Assembly (NCBI GenBank): GCA_034670405.1
Contig: JAXDDX010000014.1
Span: 4,445,001 to 4,509,000 of the forward strand
Direction: 5' to 3'
Source of the DNA: Hoplostethus atlanticus
Taxonomy: Eukaryota > Chordata > Actinopteri > Trachichthyiformes > Trachichthyidae
DNA length: 64,000 nt
The notes beneath the pieces were generated by a model. It made no database searches and was not told the DNA's origin. It was given only the letters and a program-made list of their open reading frames with translations. The first letter of the stretch is position 1. Each line of letters opens with the position of its first letter. The translations under genes and the position numbers were made by a program. Shown in pieces: positions 24,961 through 36,455 of this stretch.

Positions 24961-27366
24961 AATCAACTCCCCTTAGATGAGTGGTTACGGATCTAAAGCT
25001 CTAGAACCAACTCAAGTCAACAAAGCGCACAAGCATATGCTATAATTAAGCCATAAGTGGGCCTCCTCAGATGCAAAAACTCTATGCAATTATCTCGCCT
25101 GGCAAATAATGCATCATTGGTAATTGCACTGGCATTTGCAATTTTGTAATCAGTAATAATTTCCAAATGGAAACAAGTCAAAACACTTTTTTCCCCTCTC
25201 CCCTTGCTCTTTGTCTCTTATTACGAAATGTAAATGTAAAATAACCAGCAGCTTGATTCAAAAGTAATTGTGTCCGTTAATAATTAATGGTGCCTGTCTT
25301 AGTCATGCTCCTGAACTGGAACGACTTAGAATTGGGTGTGTTTGTGTTAAATATCAACCAACAATTTAGCTTGTCATTATTTACACATTTATGCAAACAA
25401 TATGTCTTTAACTTGAAATAAGCAGTTACTAGCTTTAGCTCTGGACATGATTTCCAAACAATCAGCTTGTTGTCAGTTACCAAGCTGAAAGGTGAAGATT
25501 CGGTGGAAGAAGCATGCTTATGTCCTTTGGGGCAGCTGTTTGTGCTGTGATTCAGGCCAGGGAAACGGATGACCATCTGTCTATCAGAAGCTCTCTTGGT
25601 CATGTTTATTTGTCCTTCATAATCTGGCAAAAAGTAAATGAGTCTTTGTCCATTGGCCTTTGCCACTAAAATCTGTAGGTTAACCTAGATTTACACTGTG
25701 CAAGATTCACATTGTTATAATTGTTGGCTGCACATAAGAACATTCAGGGCTTTCTTTAACTTCTGCGTGTAGGTGAAGGGTGCATTATATTTATTTGGGA
25801 CAAAGTGATCAGTTCACTGTCAAAAACAGCACAGAAGTTAACTGTCTATTCCATACTGTTGAGATGGTCAAGTTGTAAGTTTAGAAGTGCAATCAGCTGT
25901 TTTCAGCTGTTGTTGCCCAAGAGCTATGGACCTCTACTGTGGCCGCTAGAGGGAGTGTTATGTCACCTAAAATCCCTCTGTATAATGTGTGGTTGTGCTA
26001 CAAACCCGGGTCTACGAATGAAGTACAAGCGTTCTTACTGTGCCACAAGCTGTCTCCAGACAGTGTCACTGAAAAAAGCTCAAGTCTCAAGACCCAGTGG
26101 CCCAATCACAGCCTATCATCACAGACCCTGACCCCACGGTATATAACCTGTCACTGCCTGTTACTCTTCCTCGGACAGAATATTGGAGTGTCAGCGAGAC
26201 CATAAGTAAGAACTCTTGTTCTTCATTTGTAAAATCACAGTTGTAGCACAACTCCAATTTGACTTCCATGTTACTTTCTTTTCAAACTGGAGTTCTTACT
26301 ATGTCAGACTGCATACCCCAAACCTTGTTGACAATGAAGGTCAGAACCACTGTACCATATGCAAGCCCGTAAAGCAGAGCTATGGGTCAGCATAGGCCTG
26401 GGACAATCTTTATACAGGAGAACTGGCTAGTATGGCTGTGTTCAGGAAGAGTCAGCCCACTGGCTCAACTCTCCCCTGCATCCAGCCTACCCTTCACCCA
26501 TACCCTTCCCTCAGTCTGCCACACAGTTTTTCTTTCTTTTTTATTGTTTAGCAATGTTTGAGGATGTTTGCAGCAGTGCGACTCCTACTAGTGGGAGGAG
26601 TTAACCTAGATAGATGCTTGGTTAGCCATAGGAAACTTAGGGTAGAGTTAGAGTAGCTCATCGTTACCCATCCCCATTATCCATCAGGCATATCCATACC
26701 AGTCCGCAGTGCCCACCCTGTTACCATGGTTACCTTCCAAACAAACACTACAGAAAGGTAGAGCAGAGCGCAAAGCAGTGAACTAGGCTTGTGATGGCAA
26801 ATAGCTTATTCAACAGTTTAAAAGTTATTGCTCAAGGGTTTTGCCAAGGCAAGTCTGGTCGAGTCACTGCTGTCTCAAGTAAATTGAGTCTCACATTTTT
26901 AAAACTGTGACCAGAAATAGTATTTCCTTTATTCTGGCAGGCTTGACACTTGTAAAGTTAGCTCACTTAAAGAGCAATGAAATACACACTTTCAGCCTGT
27001 CTGCACCCAGCAGAAATTACAATTTGAGTGATGGAGAGTGAGGGAAGATGGGGATGTGTCTGTAAAACCAAAGGGGGTGTGCACCTCTGACATCCATTTG
27101 ACACCATATTGTAGATTAGCCTACTAGCTAGCTAACATTACACAGTGGAGTGCCACTGAATGTCAGGAGACTTTCATTTAGGAGAGAGTCTTTTGAGGGG
27201 GAGGATTTCTCTCCTCAATATCTCTGCCCATCTCCAGTCATACTACCCCTAAATCTTTGGTAATTTGTATCCGATCGGGGTAGAGCAGACAGTGCAGCAA
27301 AGCTGAAATTTTCAAGCAAAGGAGGGCAAGATATATTTTTAGAAATACATTTTGGGATTTTTGATC
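24958..27366. other. no recognised gene; one promoter-like patch
   Basis: Mostly AT-rich non-coding DNA. At 26130-26215 a TATA-like GGTATATAACC is followed about 70 bases later by AAGTAAGAAC, which resembles a splice donor. This could be a weak core promoter or part of an old retroelement. An imperfect palindrome ACTCCTACTAGTGGGAGGAG lies at about 26580-26600. Open frames at 25277-25666 and 25805-26205 have no known domain. Confidence 0.35.
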
Positions 27367-27374
27367 CTGAAAGC

Positions 27375-28202
27375 TAGTGATGGGAATTCCGGCTCTTTTC
27401 AGTGAGTCAGATCATTTGGCTCAGCTCAGCAATAAGAGGCGGGTCTTTCGGCTCCCTTTCGGCTCTTCATTCAGTAGCACTTCTAGATTTTTAAAGTCAG
27501 CCAAATTAAGCAATATTTGACCTATGATTGGTATGTGCACATCAAAAATTGCGCCCGCAGCCCAGTAGTAACAAGTTACATCCTTGCGGTCACTTCGGCT
27601 ACACAGTAATACCATATTTACTTTCACATTTGGTGCAAGAAATAAATAAGCAAGATTCTTCATCTGCAATACATCAAACTATGTTTAAGGTCATATTGCT
27701 GGTTAAAAAGCGGGATATGGCAAGAATAAATATCCTAGTTGTATAACAATAATAACACACTATTAATGAAATAGTATGGACAATAAATAATTCCACAACA
27801 CTATACAGATAAATATATTTCAATCTATTTTGTATGACTAAAATTATTGCTGCTTCTGCTGCTGCTGACTAGTCATGCATTTATTTTTTCAGGATTTAAA
27901 TGTGCCCACAAATCGCGTACAGGCAGTTTCCCGGGAAGAAGTGCTCGCTCCTAAATTACAGTGTAAAAAATCTCACTATTCTTCCTGGATTTGTCTCTAA
28001 AGTACTATTACCAAACAAGTAAGACGTTTTTATTATTATATTCAATTTAAAAATTATAGGATTGTCCGATAATTCTGTTTTGTATTCATTTACAAAAAAA
28101 AACCAAAAATACAAAACGGCTCTCAGACGTGTGTCGGCTCCCATTGTTCACTTAAAAGAACAGGCTCTAAGAGCCAACTCCTTCGTGTACGACACATCAC
28201 TA
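27375..28202. mobile_element. non-autonomous hAT element with target duplication
   Basis: 828 bp flanked by CTGAAAGC (27367-27374) and CTGAAAGG (28203-28210), an 8-bp target duplication with one difference. The left end starts TAGTGATGGGAATTCC; the right end, reverse complemented, starts TAGTGATGTGTCGTAC. GGCTC/GAGCC words are clustered inside both ends (for example around 27391-27465 and 28118-28180), like subterminal transposase-binding repeats. No transposase coding is seen. The 8-bp duplication and short inverted end fit the hAT superfamily. Confidence 0.85.
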
Positions 28203-28210
28203 CTGAAAGG

Positions 28211-28600
28211 GGTCTGCAGAAATGATATCTGCAATGTTGAATTTATGTCCAGTATTGATAGGTTTCACCAAGTCACACAAATATGTTCATACGACGTGAT
28301 TTAGTGTTGAATATCTCTTTAATACAGAATCTAACCCTACCTGGCAGGTTTGCTACAATACCAATAATAATCACAATAGTAACTTGATCAGTCTTGATCA
28401 GTATTATTATTACAATTATACAAAATGTTGTGCAGCTTGCCATGTCATTGATTTTGTTCATTATTTGTAATTCACGTGAACTGGCTTTGGACTGGATTTG
28501 TATGGCAATTTGAGGACTGAATAGTAATATTTGATATTTCTGGCTGCCAACTCACGTATTGATGACATTTTATATGAGAATAAAATGTAAATGCAATTTA
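28211..28600. other. no recognised gene
   Basis: AT-rich non-coding DNA, with TAATAATAAT-like runs on one strand. Confidence 0.4.
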
Positions 28601-28930
28601 GTTTGGTGTCAGGGCCCTGTTGCATCGCCCTCCTCTTAACTCACTTAGCCAGCTGAGTGAGGCAGGGAGCGATCAGCAGTAATCCCCTAGGGGGGCTAAG
28701 AACAGAGCCCACAGGTGGATGCTGTAGTGGTGGTGGGGTGAGAGCTTCATCAGCATCGACATAAACAGCAACAGAGCAGAGCGGCAGCGGCAGCAGCAGA
28801 GAATGAGCAGTGAGATTGATGGTTTAAATAGGCCGCGCAATTGCAGTGGCTATGCATACGCTCAGCTGACGAGTCAGCTGACTGAGCTGTAACGCCTCCT
28901 CGAGTGTGACTGCCAGAAATAACTCCGCTA
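28600..28930. promoter_or_regulatory. GC-rich block with E-box/Maf-like palindromes, candidate enhancer
   Basis: Contains CAGCTGACGAGTCAGCTG at 28863-28880, two inverted CAGCTGAC arms around GA. The second arm is itself in a perfect palindrome GTCAGCTGAC (28873-28882). TGAGTCAGC-like words and CAGCTG E-boxes resemble Maf and bHLH sites. Octamer-like TATGCATA at about 28852 lies beside it. There is no transcript evidence. The call is from motif density only. Confidence 0.3.
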
Positions 28931-31169
28931 TGCTATGCAAAGCTTCGTACCAATTACCATCAGAGCACATAACGACAAAGTGTTGCATTGAAGTCTGAAA
29001 TGAGGAGTGGAGGTAATAAAATTACCTTTGTAGACTGTAACCACAACATTGTCAATTGGTAAGTCAGAATAGGTTACATGCATATGTGCTGTCTTTACAT
29101 TGTCTCAGAAATTTCACAAGCCAACAGGGCTAACACTGATAAGACAAGACTGCAAGACTGCAGAAAGTCTCCATTAAAAGCTAGACTAAGGGTGTGCTGG
29201 GCTATAGAGTAATTTACACTTGCACAAACTCTATCATTTTAACTCCAGGGTGACTGTTTGGTGTGTGTGACCTCAGTGTCATCGTCATTCACTAAGAATG
29301 GTGGTTCTCTTTGAGCAAATGGACTACTGCTGGGAATATTGCAGGCTTGTACCCAGACAGGAAATTTTCCCTATGGTGGGATAATGGCAGTAAAGCGGGG
29401 AGCGGTTGGTTTTAGTCATAGACACCTACTTGAAAGGTGGTGATTTTATTCTGCTGCTGCTACCATCCAATATATCACCTCATTGGTGTTGATCACAGAT
29501 AGCTCCTGGTCTCTGGGTTTTGTCCTCTCACCTCCTGCATCCTGAGTTAAAGGTAGTTACTTCCTCCAAATGTAATTTTCTCTCAAGCACTAACTTATTT
29601 AGTTATTTCACCACCATAAAGGAAAGATATTGGTTATTTTCCTAGTTCAGAACTCATAGTACTGCTATGAAATAAATCACATTTGGGTGTAACAGCTCGA
29701 ACAAACTAATTTTATGAGCCCACAAAGTGAGCCTCCCATTGACTTCCATTCCAACTTCCATTGTCAATGGAGCGGCGCAAGAAAGCTCTCCTGTTTCTAG
29801 ATTTGGGAGACAGTGGTTCATATTTCTAGATATTGATTAAACTTTCATGATTAAAAAATGCAGAGGTTAATCCAAACTAAGTAATAGTTTTGGATCAAAG
29901 CCATTCAAATGATCTGATAGATTACTTGTGGTTTTCAAACCACAAAAAAAGAGTTTGACTGGCTGAAAAAGTAACCTGCAAGGTTACTTTTACTTATCAA
30001 GGCAATTTCTGGTGCTCCTACTGTGTGAGAGATGTGACTGAGGTGATTATAATCTGTTGGGTACACAAGGCTTTCTTTTGATGCATCTATGCGACTCCCT
30101 CTTGTTCTGGAAGCTCACACGCTGTTCGTAACAAGGATTGGGATGTACCCATTTTAAGGATAAGACAGTGAAATAAGCAGGTGTAAAAGGGCAGTCTGCT
30201 GTTATAGACGACCAGGGACCCAATGTTGTGTCTCCTTCGGCTTGAGATGTTGGAGAAACTAAACTCACATCAGGTCACTCTTTACACCAGTCAACACAGC
30301 AAGTGGTACTCTAGGTGAGACATACAAGGGAGAGTCTGTTATTAGCTTTAGCTTCAGAATGCTCTACCATACTTTTGTTATTATTTGTTGTGGACAGAAC
30401 TAGGGATGTGATGAATTTCAATGAAAGAGGGTAAAGATGGTAAAGACTTTGCAATTAATGTTTTCAATTTCATATTTTATTCCCTTTAACTAAGTTTTAA
30501 ATTGAAAGTCAGCAAAAGGCAGTCGGAGCCCCTGGCTGTGCACTTGCGCTATTATCCAAGATGGCTGTCTTCTTTCATAGTTGGATCTTCCTCCCATGAG
30601 ACCTGCAGGCCCTGCGTCATTCACAAAAATTATTCAAATAGCTTTGACCTCAGTCTTTTTCACTGAGAATTCTTTTTATAGCAGGCGGAGCAGCAGAGAT
30701 GGGCGGGGAGTGAGAGCAAGGAGGAGGGAGTAAAGCAGGAGAGACAGTTGTGGTTAGAATGTGCTTTCTGCCCCTACCTCAAGTGTATTCTCTAACTGTA
30801 AAATCGACTGCTTATGCATCTTCATTCTTCAGTCTCTCTGAAGGGGAGCCATAGGCCGACGTGTGTTGCTCCCCTCACAGAGAGAGTTAATAGCCAAGAT
30901 GCATGTGTCAGTTCTCTCCACCAGAAACAGTAAAAAAAAAAAGGCTCTATCAGAAAAGTAGTGGATAGTCATCCATTGTGTGGAAAAAAAATCCAAGGGA
31001 GAAATTGGTAAGATAGAGCCTTGGTTTTGAGTTACTGCTTCATGCAGCAGGCTATAGCAGGCAGGCATGTTATTCTTTTCTTTTGTCTTTTGTCATTCTT
31101 TTGTTTTTTTCGGGTACATACATTTTAACTGACACAGTCCTAGACAGTTTATACTTAGCCAGACATTAT
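28931..31169. other. no recognised gene; twin hairpins
   Basis: Non-coding. Two adjacent inverted repeats are present: 9-bp arms TTGTGGTTT/AAACCACAA at 29926-29945, and 11-bp arms at 29967-29991 around AAAGTAACCT/AGGTTACTTT. No gene is seen. Confidence 0.5.
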
Positions 31170-31480
31170 TTATTATATATTATAAAATTACATTATAGTC
31201 ATTTAGCAGACACTTTTATCCAAAGCTTACGATAAGTGCATTCAAGGCAAGGTAGGCAAGAGCACTACTCACCAGAAATCGTAAGTGCCTCCCCAAACAA
31301 GCATTTAGGAGCATAACCAGTGCAAGTAAAAGTGCAATAAGCTATATATATATCCTAGGTTAACTATATATTTTTGTAAACAAATAGGCAAGTACTAAGA
31401 GGAAGGGTCTGGGTAGTATTTTTTGAAGAGGTGGGTTTTCAGCCTGCGGCAAAGATGGGCAGCATCCTGTCCTGAAAGTA
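31170..31480 (+). repeat. fish interspersed repeat (CATTTAGCAGACACTTTTAT type)
   Basis: The segment includes CATTTAGCAGACACTTTTAT at about 31200, TCCAAAGCTTACGATAAGTG at about 31219, and GGTGGGTTTTCAGCCTGCGG at about 31431. I recognise these as consensus words of a repeat widespread in teleost genomes. I cannot name the family from sequence alone. The ends are approximate. Confidence 0.55.
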
Positions 31481-34400
31481 TAATCTTTTATTCAATGCTA
31501 CAAAATGGAGAGCACCACATTAAATGCCACGCTAACAAGTATCTTGGTAGTCTATTGCTTTATTAATAATCAAAACTGCAGCTCACATTATCTTGTTACA
31601 ACTCATACAGCTCTTGATCATGTATGTATCAAGACGTAATTGTATCACAGTTGATATAATGGCAATATGCAGCAAACATAGAATTAATAAAATTTGGCTA
31701 CAATTTACTTGAAACCAGTGAATCTCACATTTATAAATGCCAGAATAAACAGCTAAATGATGCATTCTTGAATACTGATTGATGCCTCATGTCAGCTTTC
31801 ATAGTGCATCCATATAATACCCATATCATTTGTGACAGCAAAGGAGTGGTGTGTTAATTTATTTGGGCAAAAAACTAAAACTAAAAGCCCTCCCCACATG
31901 TTCTATTTCTAACAGTAAATTTACCTTTAGTGTAGCTATGAAAATGTGTGTCATGAAGCTTTTTTCAAACATTATGTAGCATTTATTGTGTGTACTAACT
32001 CTGCATTAACCCCCCAAACCAAGTTTCTCATCCTTGAATGAGAAACCTATCCTATAATTTTAACCTCCAAGCCAATGTCTTACTTCATCTTAGAAATAGC
32101 TGAGAGCCCTTGATGTCCAAATTGGTATAATGTCCAAAGTGGAATAATATTGAAATAAAAAGTGCTCTATACCAAATGATACACCCCCTGTAAGATCCTC
32201 TAAGATCCTCTGAAACAAATCTAGAATTTTGTGGCCATCAGGAAGAGACCATATTTTTCCGAACTGTGGTGGGAAGTGCAAAGCCATATCATGAAGCCAT
32301 ATCATGTCCATGAGAAAGAAAATTCTTCTGCAGAATCTTCATTACAAAACCAGTGTTAGGTCACTTTGTCTCTGTCCTCTTCTCCTCACTCTTGTTTAGT
32401 TCAGGTTGTGCAAAAGATAAACAGACACTGTAGATCAATGAATACATAAAACCTTAAAGGCTATATATATATACTGTATGTGCTCCTCACTCCTCATCTG
32501 TCTCTTTTCTGTAGAATAAAACTAATCCAATGCAAAAATGAATGATATATTTATTTAATCAAAGATTGTGCCTCTACAAATTTCACACATTATATTATTA
32601 CAGCCTAAAAGTAAGCTATTTTTATTTGTTTCTTAGACATGGAAACTTAACTTAAAACACAATCCGTTAGATTATTAGAACGTTTTTACTTTTTTTTCTC
32701 TCAATCAGCTCCCACCTGGCTGATTGTAACACCCTTCATCCGGGGCAAGTTGTCTGTTGTCTGGTGGGGAATGTAGTCCTTTCCCAGGTTCTCTCTGGCA
32801 GATGCCCCCAGTCTGCCATAGGGCTTCAGTAACTAACTCACCAACTAGCTGGCAGACTGGAGACACAAGACATTTTGTTTACAATGATCTAATGTTGACT
32901 GGCAAATATGTTGTGCTTTGCTAGATGTCAAGACTTTGAAAAATAATTTTGTGTTTGGAAACCATGTAGCTTGTGGGCATTTAACCATAAAGTTAACAGC
33001 CAAGTGTCAATCTAAGTGAGCACCCCTGTCCATCTGGACCCTAGAGGTAATCAGTTCACCAGCACACAGCTATCAGATTTTTACCATCTTTCATATTTGG
33101 ATAATCAATACCGTGGTGGGCTGTCATGGTAAAATACATAAATACATCACTGCTACTCAACATTAGAGTGTCTTAATTTATTTGCAGTACGGTTAGTCTC
33201 AATTAGTCGATCACAGTCTTGACTGAAAGAGTCAAATAACAGTCTTGATGTGATGAGTCATGATTTATGGACAGTGACATTTACTTGCATAATTGGTATC
33301 AGTGACAGGTGTTATATCACAACACAGTTGCCCTTAATGGTGAATAGTCAGGTTTCCAAAATGAACATTACAGGGTGTCCAAAACGTCTGCAATCTACTC
33401 CCTCCTTCACAGAATGTGCTCAACATGGCCACCACACCAACTCGACTTATAATAAGGTTCCCTTAACAAATGTTAGTAAATACATTAATTAATGATGAAC
33501 AAACCCTTAACTAAGGCATGTTAATGCTTAATAAAGCGACTTACTAATGCATTTGTAAATGCTGTATTATTTTGTGTTCATGATGAAGTTTGCCAGAATT
33601 TCGTTTTTGAAATGTATGCACCATTTTAATGTATGCACTCTTCTTAGCATTCTTTAGGGCAACCATTTACTATGATTTCCTCTGTGTGACTGTTCTCCTA
33701 CATTTTAGTTTTGTTTCTGAAGTAACTGCTAATGGGAAACTGGTAATGTTTAGTTGTATTATTATCTATGCAGTAATGTATAATCATTGATATGCCTGTC
33801 TTATGATCACCTCCTGTAATAAGTGACAACTGGAATTGTTTTCCATATAGAGAACACAGTATTTTAGCCAAGTGAAATTCAAAATGCATCAGGAAGACAA
33901 ATTGTGCAGGTATAATTGGCTACATTTTCATGCACAGATCAATGCAGCTATTGGCCATTATTCAGGTTAAGCCATTTACTTGCACCTTTGATATCCTGTG
34001 AATGAGCATCCCTGTTTCCATGAATAAACCAATTAACAGAATGTTTCTGTCCACCTGTAGTGTCCTGCACACAGATAGAATGGTCCGTCAGCAACAAAAC
34101 ATGATATGGTACACCTGCCGGCTACCGCTACGCCTTTGACTGAGCAATAGTGGGATATTTCTAATACATAAGAAAGAATTGATGATCCCAATAATAATCT
34201 GTGCAATGCACGCATAACCCTATACAAGTTTACTCAGATGGTGAAAACCAAAACTAAAAAGGACTGACCAGATGCACTGACCAAAAACTAAGTAATTGTA
34301 TTAAGAATGGAATTCTCTGTGCATGTTAATGTAACCATGTCTCCATGTCATCACTTATTATGCAGAAAATATTTATATTTATCCATTCATTAGAATACTT

Positions 34401-35216
34401 ATCATCCACATTGTAAAAGATGTGATCAAAGAATAGCTATACTACTTGTACTGTAATCTCTGCACAGGTGTATATCAAGTTTAGAGAAAATCTTACTTTT
34501 GAATATTTAATATTATTAACATTTGAAAATCATAAGGATAAATCATTCAGACAATACATATTCACTCAAAAATAATGTGCGTCCCTCACACTACACACTG
34601 CCAGGCACCAGATTGGGATAAATGGAGAGTACCCTTTTCTTACTCATACTGTTAATACATGGCAAATGTAGTTCAATTCAGTAAAGTAATACGGGCAGTA
34701 ATAAGCAAAATGTTTCACATCCATTGATGTCAAAAGGGAGGGACATTCAAACTCAAGATATGACATCAGTTCATACTAGATTAAAACAGCATACACTTTT
34801 AGACACAGTTAAATGTTACTTGCGCCATTTAGTTTCCAAGGTAACAAGAAGGGTATATTTAGAGTGTACTGAATGAGGCAGAGGAAGAGAAAAAAGTGTT
34901 GATCCTCTTGATGGAGCAATTACAATTAGTCAAAAAATGTCAAATAGTAGAGATCAAAACACCTCATCTGCTTACAGTTGAAGGTGAGAGAATGCTCAAG
35001 AACATAACAATCGCCCAGCTCATTCACCACCACTTCTGACACTTGCGTCATCTGGTATTTAGAGCCCTTACTGATTCATATGGTACAGTAGAGGTTAGAC
35101 TGGAGCTACTCATCAAGGGAGATGCAGGGGAAATACACATAGAAAAAGCGGTTGTTTATACTATCTGAAGAGCTATTTAGCAGCAATAACAACTCAGTTT
35201 AAATGCTGCTTATCTA
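31481..35216. other. no recognised gene; one short repeat
   Basis: AT-rich non-coding DNA. At about 33440-33575 a run of related words (TTAATTAATGATG, TTAATGCTTAATAAAG, ACTAATGCATTTG) resembles a fish MITE rich in TTAATGC units. AGGGTGTCCAAAACG at about 33373 resembles a mariner-type end. Nothing else was recognised. Confidence 0.4.
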
Positions 35217-36024
35217 TTTATTCCTTGGTGGGTAACGCAAAAAACAAATGTTTACTGTACAAAACTGTCAGAATATATAAAACTATTACCATAGCACAAA
35301 GAAATTAGGACAGTAATAATCTTCATTATGGACAGGTCTTTGCTTCACTAAAACTAAAGAATTCAATGTGTAAACTCTAACTTGTCATCCACTCTGAACA
35401 CATTCAGCACTGTACTGTAGCAGCACCAGTAGTATTTGTAATCAAAAGCATTAGTGACATAAAAGTGGGTGTTTAAAAAAAAAAAATAATAATAATAATA
35501 ATAACTTGCACAGATGTGTTAATATGGGTTAACACCAGTTTTTTGTTGAAAAAAAGCCAAAAAGGCCTAAAATTGAACCCAACTTTCATAAAAATTTTTG
35601 TTCACGGTTGTGGAGTTAGGGCAAAGATTTCAGCAGATCACAAAGAATAATTATGGTAAGGTGAGGGAAAGAAAGATTGTTAAAACAATGTAGCACCCAA
35701 CTTGACTAGTACAGGACATTATTAATTCAATATGAAATTCCCATTTAGGCAAACTATTAAAACTTATATAGCATATTAAACTTTGAGCATATCATTGTCT
35801 GTCTTTTCTCAATATTGGGGCATCAATTTAATTGTGACAGTAAATTGTAATTCTAACTCTTAATATTGGCTGTAACTTAGAAACAAAATAACTGAATAGA
35901 CACTATAATATTCATTGATAATGCCGCTTGAACTCATATTTTACCATCAGTGTCAAAAGTTATGTTACTCTTGCTACAAACGAGCTCAAATGATCTTTGA
36001 TGAAAAGTGACTAGGGTCCCATAA
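35217..36024 (-). other. mettl15: probable mettl15 3' untranslated region
   Basis: After the stop codon at 36025 there is no further coding match. The first clear AATAAA on the minus strand that I noticed is at 35217-35222, giving a 3' UTR of about 0.8 kb if used. This is an inference; other signals further downstream are possible. Confidence 0.3.
35475..35505. repeat. A-run followed by (AAT)n
   Basis: About 12 A followed by about six AAT units, within the putative mettl15 3' UTR. Confidence 0.9.
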
Positions 36025-36455
36025 TTAGCATCTGAGTGCTGCCCTGAGTTTTGCAGAGCGTCCTCGTGGGTTTTCTGTTACATCTTCCATTTGTGGGGTG
36101 ATCACTCCTCTTCGCAGAGAAAACCAGTGAACACTCCCTCCATCTCTTTTGACCTCCTCCACCTCTGTCTTCCCTGCCCCTCGCTGCCTCTGGCAGAAGC
36201 GCCGCTGATGCAGAGTGGACAAGTCATCCCCCTGGAGGAAGCGTTTGACCAGTCTGTCTTCTAGTGAATGGAAGGTAATCACGCAGAGACGGCCTCCAGG
36301 CCTCAGTATTGTCTGGGCAGCACACAGGGCTGCATACAGTTCGTTCAGCTCATCGTTGACAAAGATACGCAGAGCCTGGAAAGTCTTAGTGGCCACATGT
36401 GAGTGTCGCTGGAGTTTGTCTTTGCGTGCATAGAGAGCAGCAGCAGGAAATGATC
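36025..36455 (-). CDS. mettl15: mettl15 terminal coding exon
   Basis: The final coding exon follows the acceptor TCTCTAG (AG at 36456-36457). It completes a Gly codon and continues [64 protein letters not shown], and ends [13 protein letters not shown] with stop TAA at 36025-36027. FHSLEDR.VK and the [10 protein letters not shown] tail are conserved family motifs. The segment between them (about 45 residues) is variable in the family. The open frame extends upstream into the intron, but the protein match starts at the acceptor. Confidence 0.95.

Noticed and set aside
26130-26215. TATA-like word plus donor-like word as a host promoter and first exon
   Set aside because: No downstream exon or gene on the plus strand is recognisable. 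Kept only as a note in the stretch description.
36215-36433. Plus-strand open frame across the mettl15 terminal exon
   Set aside because: It is the antisense shadow of the real exon on the minus strand.
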